A stretch of DNA of 64,000 bases. Origin: Duganella sp. CF517 (GTDB lineage Bacteria; Pseudomonadota; Gammaproteobacteria; Burkholderiales; Burkholderiaceae_D). Under the pieces are notes generated by a model. That model saw only the letters and a program-made list of their open reading frames with translations, was not told where the DNA came from and searched no databases. The stretch lies in assembly GCF_900110275.1 (NCBI RefSeq), contig NZ_FODC01000007.1, positions 267,760 through 331,759 of the forward strand, given 5' to 3'. Position 1 is the stretch's first letter, and each line of letters opens with the position of its first letter. Below are positions 1 through 7,695 of this stretch, one piece after another. Position numbers and translations under genes: made by a program.

Positions 1-1003
1 TGATGGCGACCGAGCCGTCGCGGTCGCCCCACATGGCGAACTGCACGGCCTTTTCGGCCACCTCGCGCGCTTCGCGCTGGTCGACGTCGGAGACGCAGCC
101 GATGAACGAGCGCTGCAGGTAGCCGAAGGTGTCGCCGCGCACGCGCTTGATGCCCAGCTTGGCCTTGATCTCGTCGCACAGCAGGTCGGCCAGCGCGCCG
201 GTGCCCGACAGCTGGACGTTGCCGTGCGCGTCGCGCTCCACTTCCTTGGCCAGCAGGCTGGCGATCGCTTCGCCGGAGGCGTCGTGGATGCCTTCGGAGA
301 CGGCGATCACGCAGCGGCCGTAGCGCTCGTAGACGTCCTTGACGTCGAGCAGGAAGCGGTCGAGCGAGAACACCCGCTCGGGCAGGTAGATCAGGTGCGG
401 GCCGTCGTCGTGGAATTTCTTGCCCAGCGCGGCGGCGGCGGTCAGGAAGCCGGCGTGCCGGCCCATCACCACGCCGACGTACACGCCCGGCAGCGCGGCG
501 TTGTCGAGGTTGGCGCCGGCGAACGCTTGCGCGACGAAGCGCGCGGCCGACGGGAAGCCGGGCGTGTGGTCGTTGCCGACCAGGTCGTTGTCGATGGTCT
601 TGGGGATGTGCATGCAGCGCAGCGGATAGCCGGCTTGCTGCGCCTGCTCGCTGACGATGCGCACCGTGTCCGACGAGTCGTTGCCGCCGATGTAGTAGAA
701 CTGTTCGATCTGGTGCGCGCGCAGCACTTTGAAGATCTCTTCGCAATACTTCATGTCCGGCTTGTCGCGGGTCGAGCCGAGCGCCGACGACGGCGTGGCG
801 GCCACCAGTTCGAGGTTGTTGCTGGTCTCGCGCGTGAGGTCGACGAAGTCCTCGTTGACGATGCCGCGCACGCCGTGCATGGCGCCGTAGACGCGGGTGA
901 CGTCGCGGAAGCGGCGCGCCTCCAGCACCACGCCGGCCAGCGACTGGTTGATGACGGCGGTCGGGCCGCCGCCCTGGGCGACCAGAATTTTGCCTGAAGA
1001 CAT
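1..1003 (-). CDS. 6-phosphofructokinase, probably pyrophosphate-dependent (3' end beyond window)
   Basis: This gene would phosphorylate fructose 6-phosphate to the 1,6-bisphosphate in cytoplasmic glycolysis. About 334 N-terminal residues are visible; the C-terminus lies left of base 1. The glycine loop GGGPTAVIN is at residues 11-19, GGNDSS at 106-111 and PKTIDND at 134-140. ATP-type enzymes normally carry GGDGS and TIDND; an acidic residue after the GG pair together with PKTIDND is the pattern of PPi-dependent and related long PFKs, so PPi is the likely phosphoryl donor (inference). The ATG at 1003-1001 follows a GGAGCGG-like ribosome site. It is on the same strand as the S9 peptidase upstream but separated by its own gap, and no operon with it is evident. 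Confidence 0.85.
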   Translation of the reverse strand, partial: MSSGKILVAQGGGPTAVINQSLAGVVLEARRFRDVTRVYGAMHGVRGIVNEDFVDLTRETSNNLELVAATPSSALGSTRDKPDMKYCEEIFKVLRAHQIEQFYYIGGNDSSDTVRIVSEQAQQAGYPLRCMHIPKTIDNDLVGNDHTPGFPSAARFVAQAFAGANLDNAALPGVYVGVVMGRHAGFLTAAAALGKKFHDDGPHLIYLPERVFSLDRFLLDVKDVYERYGRCVIAVSEGIHDASGEAIASLLAKEVERDAHGNVQLSGTGALADLLCDEIKAKLGIKRVRGDTFGYLQRSFIGCVSDVDQREAREVAEKAVQFAMWGDRDGSVAI

Positions 1004-1055
1004 GTTCCGCTCCTTATCGTGGATAAGACTGAGCCGTGACTATACAGCGAAATTT

Positions 1056-3107
1056 TTATTTGCCACCGATGTTTTTATCCAGGAACTTTTCCACCCGTCC
1101 CCAGAAATCGATGCGGTTTTTCGGCAGCGCCCAGCCGTGGCCCTCCTCCTCGTACTCGATCCATTCGACGTCGGGGTTGCCTTCCTTGACGGCCTGGTAG
1201 AACTTGGTGCCGTGCGGCAGCGGCACGCGCCGGTCGGCGCCGCCATAGGCCAGCAGCAGCGGCTGCTTGATGCGCGCCGCCTGCAGCAGCGGCGAGGTGG
1301 CCTTCAGTTGTCCGGCGTCCTTGACCTGGTCGCCGACCAGTTCCGGCATGCCGTACTGCTTCCAGCCGTCGGGCATGTCGGAGCTGAAGTTCCAGTGGCC
1401 GTCGTACAACAAGTTGATGTCGGTGACGCCGGCCCAGTTGATGCCGCAGCGGTACAGGTCCGGGTCGTTGATCAGGCCCATCAGGGCGGCATAGCCGCCG
1501 TAGCTGGCGCCGGCGATGCAGATCCGCTTGGGGTCGGCGGTGCCCCGGGCGATCGCCCAGCGCGCGCCGTCGGCGATGTCGTCCTGCATCTTCAAGCCCC
1601 ATTGCTTCCAGCCGGCGCGGAAGTGCTTTTCGCCGAAGCCGGTGCTGCCGCGAAATTCCGGTTCCAGCACCGCGTAGCCGCGCGAGGCCAGGAACTGGCT
1701 GTTCGCGTTCCAGCCCCAGCTGCCGCCGCGCAGATACGGGCCGCCGTGGACCAGCATCACCAGCGGCAGGTTCTTGCCGCCGCCGTTGGGCACGGTCAGC
1801 CAGGCAGGGATCTCGAGCCCGTCGCGCGCCGTGTAGCGCACCAGCGTTTGCCGGGCCATCCGCTGCGGATCGATCTGCGGATGGCTGCTGCCGAGCAAGC
1901 GCAGCTTTTGGGTGTCGCTGTTGTAGAGCATGGTGCGCGCCGGCGACTGGTCCGAATAGGCCGTCACCATCACCCACGGCGACTCCGGCCGCGTCGGCAG
2001 CGACAGCAGGTTGACGGTGTTGGGCAGCATGCGGTCGACCCGGGCCTGCATCGCCTTCATGTCGTCGTCGAGCCAGTCGGTGTCGCGGGCGTCGGTCAGG
2101 CGGCGCACGCCGAGCAGCTTGCCCTTGCCGAACAGCAGGCTACCGGAGAAATCGTAGTCCGCCAAGCGCACCACCGGCTGGTCGGAGATCTTGTTGGTGG
2201 CAAAGTCGAAGGTGTACACGGCCGACTTGTCCTGGCCGGCGTGGCTGGCCACGTACAAAGTGCCGTCGGGCCCGAAGGCCAGCGGGCTGAAGGTGTCCTT
2301 GCCGCCGGTGTACACGTCGAAGCTGACGAGCTTGCGCCACTCGTCGCCGTTGGCCGGGTCGCGGTAATAAATGGTGCTGACCCTGCCCTCGCGCGTGGTG
2401 GTCAGGCGCGGTTCGCCATTGTGGTCGAGCAGCCAGCTGCGGCTGCCGCCGGGACGCTTGAACGACGTGTAGCGGCCGGTCTTCGTATTCAGGCGTTGCA
2501 GATCGACATAGTCGAGCTGGCCCCGCTTGGTGCCGGCGCGGTAGGTGACGTAGATGTCGTCGGAATTCTGGCCGTTCTTCTGGCCCAGCAGATAGGTGTT
2601 CCACGGCAGCAGTTCGCGGCCGCGGGCGCCCGGGCCGCCGCCGCCGCCGCCGCCGCCGCCGTTGAGCGGTTTGCCGCTGCGGCTGACCAGTTGCAGCAAC
2701 TTGCCGCCGTCGCGGTCGATCGCGAACAGCCCCGGCGCGTAGCGCGCGTCGCCCTGGCCGACGCTGCGGTCGGTGGCGGTGAACACCAGCCGCTCGTCGT
2801 TGACCCATTGGAAGGAACCGATGTCGGCGTCGGCGAAGGCGCCCACCACCTTGACGCTGGCGTCGCTCAAGGTCATCACGCCCAGGCGGTCGCGGCCGTC
2901 CATGCCGGCCACGCGCACCGCCAGGTACTTGCCGCTGGGCGAGAACAGCGCGCCGCTGAACTGGGGATTGTCGTAGAAGGCGGCGATCGGCGGCGGCGTG
3001 GCGTCGGCGGCCGGGTCCGCCGCGTCGGCGGCATGGGCGGCCGGCGGGTGCGACAACGCGGCGGCGGCCGTCAGGGTGGCGCCGACGAGCAACTGATGGA
3101 ATCGCAT
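1056..3107 (-). CDS. secreted S9 family prolyl oligopeptidase/acylaminoacyl peptidase, copy A
   Basis: Predicted serine peptidase of the prolyl oligopeptidase clan, likely periplasmic or secreted. The 683-residue product starts with a signal peptide (MRFHQLLVG, hydrophobic run, AHA|AD cleavage region). A beta-propeller N-terminal half is followed by an alpha/beta hydrolase domain with nucleophile motif GASYGGYA (Ser about 535), Asp in YGGADRR (about 625) and His in EEGHGW (about 657). I chose the ATG at 3107 because the longer reading frame adds 13 residues ahead of the signal peptide. It is the downstream member of a tandem pair with the gene at 3195-5237; the C-terminal thirds are nearly identical. 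A run of nine glycines interrupts the propeller where copy B has a short non-repetitive stretch. Substrate unknown. Confidence 0.9.
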   Translation of the reverse strand: MRFHQLLVGATLTAAAALSHPPAAHAADAADPAADATPPPIAAFYDNPQFSGALFSPSGKYLAVRVAGMDGRDRLGVMTLSDASVKVVGAFADADIGSFQWVNDERLVFTATDRSVGQGDARYAPGLFAIDRDGGKLLQLVSRSGKPLNGGGGGGGGGPGARGRELLPWNTYLLGQKNGQNSDDIYVTYRAGTKRGQLDYVDLQRLNTKTGRYTSFKRPGGSRSWLLDHNGEPRLTTTREGRVSTIYYRDPANGDEWRKLVSFDVYTGGKDTFSPLAFGPDGTLYVASHAGQDKSAVYTFDFATNKISDQPVVRLADYDFSGSLLFGKGKLLGVRRLTDARDTDWLDDDMKAMQARVDRMLPNTVNLLSLPTRPESPWVMVTAYSDQSPARTMLYNSDTQKLRLLGSSHPQIDPQRMARQTLVRYTARDGLEIPAWLTVPNGGGKNLPLVMLVHGGPYLRGGSWGWNANSQFLASRGYAVLEPEFRGSTGFGEKHFRAGWKQWGLKMQDDIADGARWAIARGTADPKRICIAGASYGGYAALMGLINDPDLYRCGINWAGVTDINLLYDGHWNFSSDMPDGWKQYGMPELVGDQVKDAGQLKATSPLLQAARIKQPLLLAYGGADRRVPLPHGTKFYQAVKEGNPDVEWIEYEEEGHGWALPKNRIDFWGRVEKFLDKNIGGK
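2635..2661 (+). repeat. (CCG)9 trinucleotide tract inside S9 peptidase A
   Basis: Nine perfect CCG units on the plus strand encode nine consecutive glycines in the peptidase on the minus strand. The paralogous gene lacks the tract at the equivalent place. Such tracts can change length by slippage in multiples of one codon. Confidence 0.85.
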
Positions 3108-3149
3108 GGGCGGTCGGGAAATGGTGGAGGTCCCGCACGATACCACCGC

Positions 3150-3168
3150 GTTATCAAATCCGCCACAT
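3150..3168 (-). promoter_or_regulatory. conserved upstream box of S9 peptidase A
   Basis: A 19-base block, reading ATGTGGCGGATTTGATAAC on the minus strand, lies 43 bases upstream of the ATG at 3107. The identical block lies 53 bases upstream of the paralogous peptidase (5290-5308). The TGATAA part could serve as a -10 element. Identity across a non-coding gap in a duplicated pair suggests a retained promoter or operator, which is inference. Confidence 0.5.
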
Positions 3169-3194
3169 TTCCCCTTGGCGCTGTTGTTGGCCGC

Positions 3195-5237
3195 CTACGG
3201 CGTGGCGCCCGGGCCGATATGCTGGTCCAGGAATTTTTCCACCCGGCCCCAGAAGTCGATGCGGTTTTTCGGCAGCGCCCAGCCGTGGCCTTCTTCCTCG
3301 TACTCGATCCATTCGACGTCGGGATTGCCCTGCTTGACGGCCTTATAGAAGCGGGTGCCGTGCGGCAGCGGCACGCGCAGGTCGGCGCCGCCGTAGGCCA
3401 ACAGCAGAGGCTGCTTGATGCGCGCCGCCTGCAGCAGCGGCGAGGTGGCCTTCAATTGCTCGGCGTCCTTGACCTGGTCGCCGACCAGCGCCGGCATGCC
3501 GTATTGCTTCCACGCGTCCTGCATGTCGGAGCTGAAGTTCCACTGGCCGTCGTACAGCAGGTTGATGTCGGTCACGCCGGCCCAGTCGATGCCGCATTTG
3601 TACAGGTCGGGATCGTTGACCAGGCCCATCAGGGTGGCGTAGCCGCCGTAGCTGGCGCCGGCGATACAGACGCGCTTGGCGTCGGCGGTGCCCTGGGCGA
3701 TCGCCCAGCGGGCGCCGTCGGCGATGTCGTCCTGCATCTTCAAGCCCCATTGCTTCCAGCCGGCGCGGAACAGCGTTTTGCCGAAGCCGGTGCTGCCGCG
3801 GTATTCCGGCTCCAGCACCGCGTAGCCGCGCGAGGCCAGGAACTGGGCGTCGGCGTCCCAGCCCCAGCTGCCGCCGCGCACGTAGGGGCCGCCATGGACC
3901 AGCACCACCAGCGGCAGGTTCTTGGCGGCGCCGCGCGGCATCGTCAGCCACGCCGGAATCACCAGGCCGTCACGCGCCTTGTAGTGGACCAGCGATTGCT
4001 GCGCCATCCGCGCCGGATCGATTTGCGGAAAACGGCCGCCGACCAGGGTCAGCTTTTTGGTGTCGCCGTTGTAGAGCATGGTGCGCGACGGGAACAGGTC
4101 CGAGTACGCCTCCACCAGCACCCACGGCGACTCCGGTTTGGTCGGCAGGGTCAGCAGGTTGATGGTGTTGGGCAGCATCTCGTCGATCCTGGCCTGCATC
4201 GCTTTCATGCCGGCGTCGAGCCAGGTCGTGTCCCAGGCGTCGGTGAGGCGCCGCACGCCCAGCAGTTTGTTGTTGCCGAAGATCAGATTGCCGCTGAAAT
4301 CGTAGCCGTCGAGCACGATCAGCGGCTTGTCGGCGATTTTGTTGGTGGCGAAATCGAAGGTGTAGACGGCCGACTTGTCGTGGCCGGCGCTGCTGGTCAC
4401 ATACAGCGTGCCGTCCGGGCCGAAGGTGAGCGGCGTGAACGCGCCCTTGCCGCCGGTGAAGGTGCTGAAGCTGACGAGCTTGTGCCACTCGGGGTCCTTG
4501 GCCGGGTCGCGGTGGTAGATCGTGCTGACGCCGTTCTCGATCGTGGTCGTCAAGCGCGGCTCGCCGTTCAGGTCCAGCTGCCAGTGCATGCTGTCGCCCG
4601 GACGCTTGACCGAGGTGTAGCGGCCGGTGAGCGTGTTGAGGCGCTGCAGCTCGACATAGTCGATTTGCCGGGTCGGTTGGATGGCGGGCTTGACCACGTA
4701 GACGAATTCCGAATCCTGGCGGTCCTGCTGGCCCAGCAAATAGGTATTCCACGGCAGCAGCTCGCGGCTGCGGATGGCGGTGGCGCCGCCACTGGTGATG
4801 AACGGTTTGCCGGCGCGGCTGGCCAGTTGCACGAACTTGCTGCCGTCGCGGTTGACCGCGTACAGGCCGGGGGCGTAGCGCGCATCGCCCTGGCCGACGC
4901 TGCGGTCGGTGGCGGTGAACACCAGCCGCTCGTCGTTGACCCAGTCGAACGTGCCGATGTCGGCGTCGCTGAAGTTGCCCACGCCTTTGACGCTGTTGTC
5001 GCTCAAGGTGATGACGGCCAGCGCGTCGCGGTGGTCCTTCTTGCCCAGGCGCACGGCCAGGTATTTGCCGCTGGGCGAGAGCAGCGCGCCGCTGAACTCG
5101 GGATTGCTGAAGAAGTCGGCGATCGGCGGGCGCGCGGCGGCGGCCGGCGGCGTGTCGGCCGCCGCCGCCAGCGGCGACAAGCTCAGCACTGCGAGGGCGA
5201 TCAGGGTGGAGCGGACGAACAATTGCTGGAGTCTCAT
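3195..5237 (-). CDS. secreted S9 family prolyl oligopeptidase/acylaminoacyl peptidase, copy B
   Basis: Paralogue of the adjacent downstream gene with the same architecture: signal peptide (MRLQQLFVRS then a hydrophobic stretch ending LAAAAD), propeller half, and a C-terminal alpha/beta hydrolase domain. The nucleophile is in GASYGGYA (Ser about 529), with Asp in YGGADLR (about 619) and His in EEGHGW (about 651). The product has 680 residues, normal for the family. The ATG at 5237 is the natural start because the signal peptide begins there. The 87-base gap to copy A holds the second copy of a shared 19-base upstream box, so the two genes may be transcribed separately. Likely role is cleavage of peptides taken up or produced outside the cytoplasm; specificity cannot be read from sequence. 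Confidence 0.9.
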   Translation of the reverse strand: MRLQQLFVRSTLIALAVLSLSPLAAAADTPPAAAARPPIADFFSNPEFSGALLSPSGKYLAVRLGKKDHRDALAVITLSDNSVKGVGNFSDADIGTFDWVNDERLVFTATDRSVGQGDARYAPGLYAVNRDGSKFVQLASRAGKPFITSGGATAIRSRELLPWNTYLLGQQDRQDSEFVYVVKPAIQPTRQIDYVELQRLNTLTGRYTSVKRPGDSMHWQLDLNGEPRLTTTIENGVSTIYHRDPAKDPEWHKLVSFSTFTGGKGAFTPLTFGPDGTLYVTSSAGHDKSAVYTFDFATNKIADKPLIVLDGYDFSGNLIFGNNKLLGVRRLTDAWDTTWLDAGMKAMQARIDEMLPNTINLLTLPTKPESPWVLVEAYSDLFPSRTMLYNGDTKKLTLVGGRFPQIDPARMAQQSLVHYKARDGLVIPAWLTMPRGAAKNLPLVVLVHGGPYVRGGSWGWDADAQFLASRGYAVLEPEYRGSTGFGKTLFRAGWKQWGLKMQDDIADGARWAIAQGTADAKRVCIAGASYGGYATLMGLVNDPDLYKCGIDWAGVTDINLLYDGQWNFSSDMQDAWKQYGMPALVGDQVKDAEQLKATSPLLQAARIKQPLLLAYGGADLRVPLPHGTRFYKAVKQGNPDVEWIEYEEEGHGWALPKNRIDFWGRVEKFLDQHIGPGATP

Positions 5238-5289
5238 GGCGCGCTATGAAAGTAGGATAATGGGGATGACGCCGGGAGCGTATCACCAA

Positions 5290-5308
5290 GTTATCAAATC
5301 CGCCACAT
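5290..5308 (-). promoter_or_regulatory. conserved upstream box of S9 peptidase B
   Basis: Identical 19-base block to 3150-3168, 53 bases upstream of the ATG at 5237 on the minus strand. Confidence 0.5.
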
Positions 5309-5324
5309 CGACGCGATGCTTGAA

Positions 5325-5338
5325 ATGTAACGTTACAT
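5325..5338. promoter_or_regulatory. perfect 14-bp palindrome ATGTAACGTTACAT
   Basis: The self-complementary 14-mer covers the stop codon of the symporter gene (5333-5335) and lies about 90 bases upstream of S9 peptidase B. It has the size and symmetry of a dimeric repressor operator. No regulator can be assigned. Confidence 0.4.
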
Positions 5339-7396
5339 CTCCTTGGGTTCGGCCGCGCGGATGTAGTCGACCAGGGCGGCGGTCTCCGGCGCCGGCGCCG
5401 GCGTCATCAGGCTGACGGCCAGCATCGTCAGCAGGCCCGCCGGCACGCCGAAGATGCCGGCCGAAATCGGCGCGATGTGGAACCACTGGCCGGCCGCGCT
5501 GCCGCCGAGGATCGGGTTGGTGTGCAGCATGTAGTAGAGGCACACGGAGAAGCCGGCGATCATGCCGGCCACCGCGCCCTGGTAGTTGGCGCGCTTCCAG
5601 AACACGCCCAGCGCCAGCGCCGGGAACATCGCCGAGCCGGCCAGCGAGAACGCCGCGCCCACCAGCGAGATGATGTCGCCCGGCTTGGTCGAGGCGGCGT
5701 AGGCGGCGATGAAGGCCACGCCCAGCAGCAGCAACTTGGAGATCGTCACGCGCTTTTGCGTGGAGGCGGTGCGGTCGACGATCTTGTAATAGATGTCGTG
5801 CGACAGCGCGTTGGAGATCGCCAGCAGCAGGCCGTCGGCGGTCGACAGCGCGGCCGCCAGCCCGCCGGCCGCCACCAGTCCGGAGATGACGTACGGCAGG
5901 CCGGCGATCTCCGGCGTGGCCAGCACCAGCACGTCGGCGTCGATGGTGATCTCGGCCAGCTGCACCACGCCGTCGCGGTTGATGTCGCTGATGCTGAACA
6001 GCGGATTGACCTTGTCCACATTGCTCCAGTACGACACCCAGTTGGGCAGGTGGGCGAAGTCGCTGCCGACCAGCGCGCTGTAGATGTCGTACTTGACCAG
6101 CACCGCCAGCGCCGGGATGGTGAGGTAGATCAGCAGGATGAAGAACAGGGTCCAGAACACCGACACGCGCGTCTCGTGCACCGACGGCGTGGTGTACGAG
6201 CGCATCAGGATGTGCGGCAAGGCGGCCGTGCCCAGCATCAGGCAAAACACCAGCGCCAGGAAGTTGTTGCGCTTGATGTCGGAGGTGGCCGGATCGCCGG
6301 GGTAGGGCGTGGCGTGCGGCGTGATCGGCTCGGCGCGGGCCAGGTTCTGGGCGCGCGCGTCCGACCACATGCGGGCCGCCTCGTCGGCGTCCTTCGGATA
6401 GGCGATCAGCGCGCGCTCGGCGTTGCGGATCTCCAGCAACGAGGCGTTGCGCAGCTTGACGTCGTCGAGCTTGCGCTGCATTTGCAGCCGGCCCGCCTCC
6501 CACGACGACGGCAGGGTGTTGAGGCGCAACTGGTAGTCGTCGGCGCGCTGGCGGAAGATGGCGCGCACCTCGGCCTCCTTCGGGTCTTCCTGCAGCACCG
6601 CTTCGCGCGCGCTCAGTTGCGGCAGCAGCTTGCCGTAGGCCACCTGCGGGATCGGGTTGTCGCTGTGCTTGGCCGACAGCCAGATGGCCGGCATCAGGAA
6701 CGCGACCAGGATGATGATGTATTGCGCCACCTGGGTCCAGGTGATCGCGCGCATGCCGCCCAGGAACGAGCAGACCAGGATGCTGGCCAGGCCGAGGAAG
6801 ATGCCGACCGAGAAGTCGACGCCGGTGAAGCGCGAGGCGATCAGTCCCACCGCGTAGATTTGCGCCACCACGTAGGTGAACGAAACGATGATGGTGGCGA
6901 TCACGGCGATGACGCGCACCGCGCGGCCGCCGCGGCTGTCGTCGCTGGCGCCGCCGTAGCGCACGGCCAGGAAGTCGGGGATGGTGTACTGGCTGAACTT
7001 GCGCAGGTAGGGCGCGATCAGCAGCGCCACCAGGCAGTAGCCGCCGGTCCAGCCCATGATGTAGGCCAGGCCGTCGAAGCCGTGCAGGTACAGGCCGCCG
7101 GCCAGGCTGATGAAGCTGGCGGCCGAGATCCAGTCGGCGGCGGTGGCCATGCCGTTGAACATGGCCGGCACGCGGCGCCCGGCGACGTAGTATTCCAGCA
7201 CGTTGGAGGTGCGGCTGAGCACGCCGAGCGTGGCGTACAGCACGATGGTGGCGAACATGAACAGGTAGCCGATCCACACGCGCGGCATGCCCTCCTGTTC
7301 CAGCACCGCCAGCGAGATCAGGAAGAAGACGAAGCCGAGCGTGAACAGCAGGTAGTAGCGGCTCAGGCGGCGGAAGAAGGTGCCGGGTTCTTTCAA
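5333..7396 (-). CDS. sodium:solute symporter, VC_2705 type (acetate/short-chain acid permease family)
   Basis: Inner-membrane sodium-coupled transporter of the solute:sodium symporter family, about 687 residues with some 13 hydrophobic segments. A long cytoplasmic insertion rich in charged residues (around residues 210-320) is typical of the VC_2705 subfamily, which nearly always sits behind a DUF4212 gene, as here. I place the start at the TTG 7396-7394: it overlaps the DUF4212 stop as TTGA and has AAGGAG eight bases upstream. A longer frame through the upstream gene has no transporter-like sequence. It is last in a four-gene operon with a two-component system, so it is probably the regulated output. 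The substrate is likely a small carboxylate (family knowledge), not proven. Confidence 0.88.
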   Translation of the reverse strand: MKEPGTFFRRLSRYYLLFTLGFVFFLISLAVLEQEGMPRVWIGYLFMFATIVLYATLGVLSRTSNVLEYYVAGRRVPAMFNGMATAADWISAASFISLAGGLYLHGFDGLAYIMGWTGGYCLVALLIAPYLRKFSQYTIPDFLAVRYGGASDDSRGGRAVRVIAVIATIIVSFTYVVAQIYAVGLIASRFTGVDFSVGIFLGLASILVCSFLGGMRAITWTQVAQYIIILVAFLMPAIWLSAKHSDNPIPQVAYGKLLPQLSAREAVLQEDPKEAEVRAIFRQRADDYQLRLNTLPSSWEAGRLQMQRKLDDVKLRNASLLEIRNAERALIAYPKDADEAARMWSDARAQNLARAEPITPHATPYPGDPATSDIKRNNFLALVFCLMLGTAALPHILMRSYTTPSVHETRVSVFWTLFFILLIYLTIPALAVLVKYDIYSALVGSDFAHLPNWVSYWSNVDKVNPLFSISDINRDGVVQLAEITIDADVLVLATPEIAGLPYVISGLVAAGGLAAALSTADGLLLAISNALSHDIYYKIVDRTASTQKRVTISKLLLLGVAFIAAYAASTKPGDIISLVGAAFSLAGSAMFPALALGVFWKRANYQGAVAGMIAGFSVCLYYMLHTNPILGGSAAGQWFHIAPISAGIFGVPAGLLTMLAVSLMTPAPAPETAALVDYIRAAEPKEM

Positions 7397-7695
7397 ACGG
7401 GTGGCTCCTTGATGGCGGAGGGTTGGCGCGGCGCGGCGGCCAGGTCGAGGCGGCGCATGCGCCAGGCGTAGAACGCCAGGATCGCCAGCGACACCAGCGA
7501 CGCGCCCTGGGCGGCCAGGTAGAACGACAGCGGCCAGCCGAACACGCTCAGGCCGGTCAGCTCGCGCGCGAAGAAGGCGACGCAAAATCCCGTGAGCAGC
7601 CACAGCAGCAACAGCCAGCCGGTCATCGCGCGGGTCTTGCGCCAATGCTGTTTGCGCGTCAGCGGCGCGCCGGACGGGGCTTTGGTGTCATCCAT
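7393..7695 (-). CDS. DUF4212 small membrane protein, symporter partner
   Basis: A 100-residue protein with two hydrophobic segments (about residues 25-45 and 55-78) and basic flanks, matching the DUF4212 family that accompanies VC_2705-type symporters and is thought to act as a small subunit or assembly partner. Its ATG overlaps the stop of the histidine kinase (ATGGATGA), and its own stop overlaps the TTG start of the symporter, so translation is probably coupled across all junctions. The identification rests on length, hydrophobic pattern, sequence feel and position. Confidence 0.85.
   Translation of the reverse strand: MDDTKAPSGAPLTRKQHWRKTRAMTGWLLLLWLLTGFCVAFFARELTGLSVFGWPLSFYLAAQGASLVSLAILAFYAWRMRRLDLAAAPRQPSAIKEPPV

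Noticed and set aside
897..5249. 1450-codon open frame on the plus strand across both S9 peptidases
   Set aside because: It is antisense to two clear homologues with signal peptides and catalytic triads. Its sequence is Ala/Arg/Val/Gly-biased with no domain, as expected from high-GC codon bias in the opposite strand.
5477..7471. 664-codon plus-strand frame opposite the symporter
   Set aside because: Shadow of the symporter gene; low-complexity His/Arg/Gly/Gln text and no start context.
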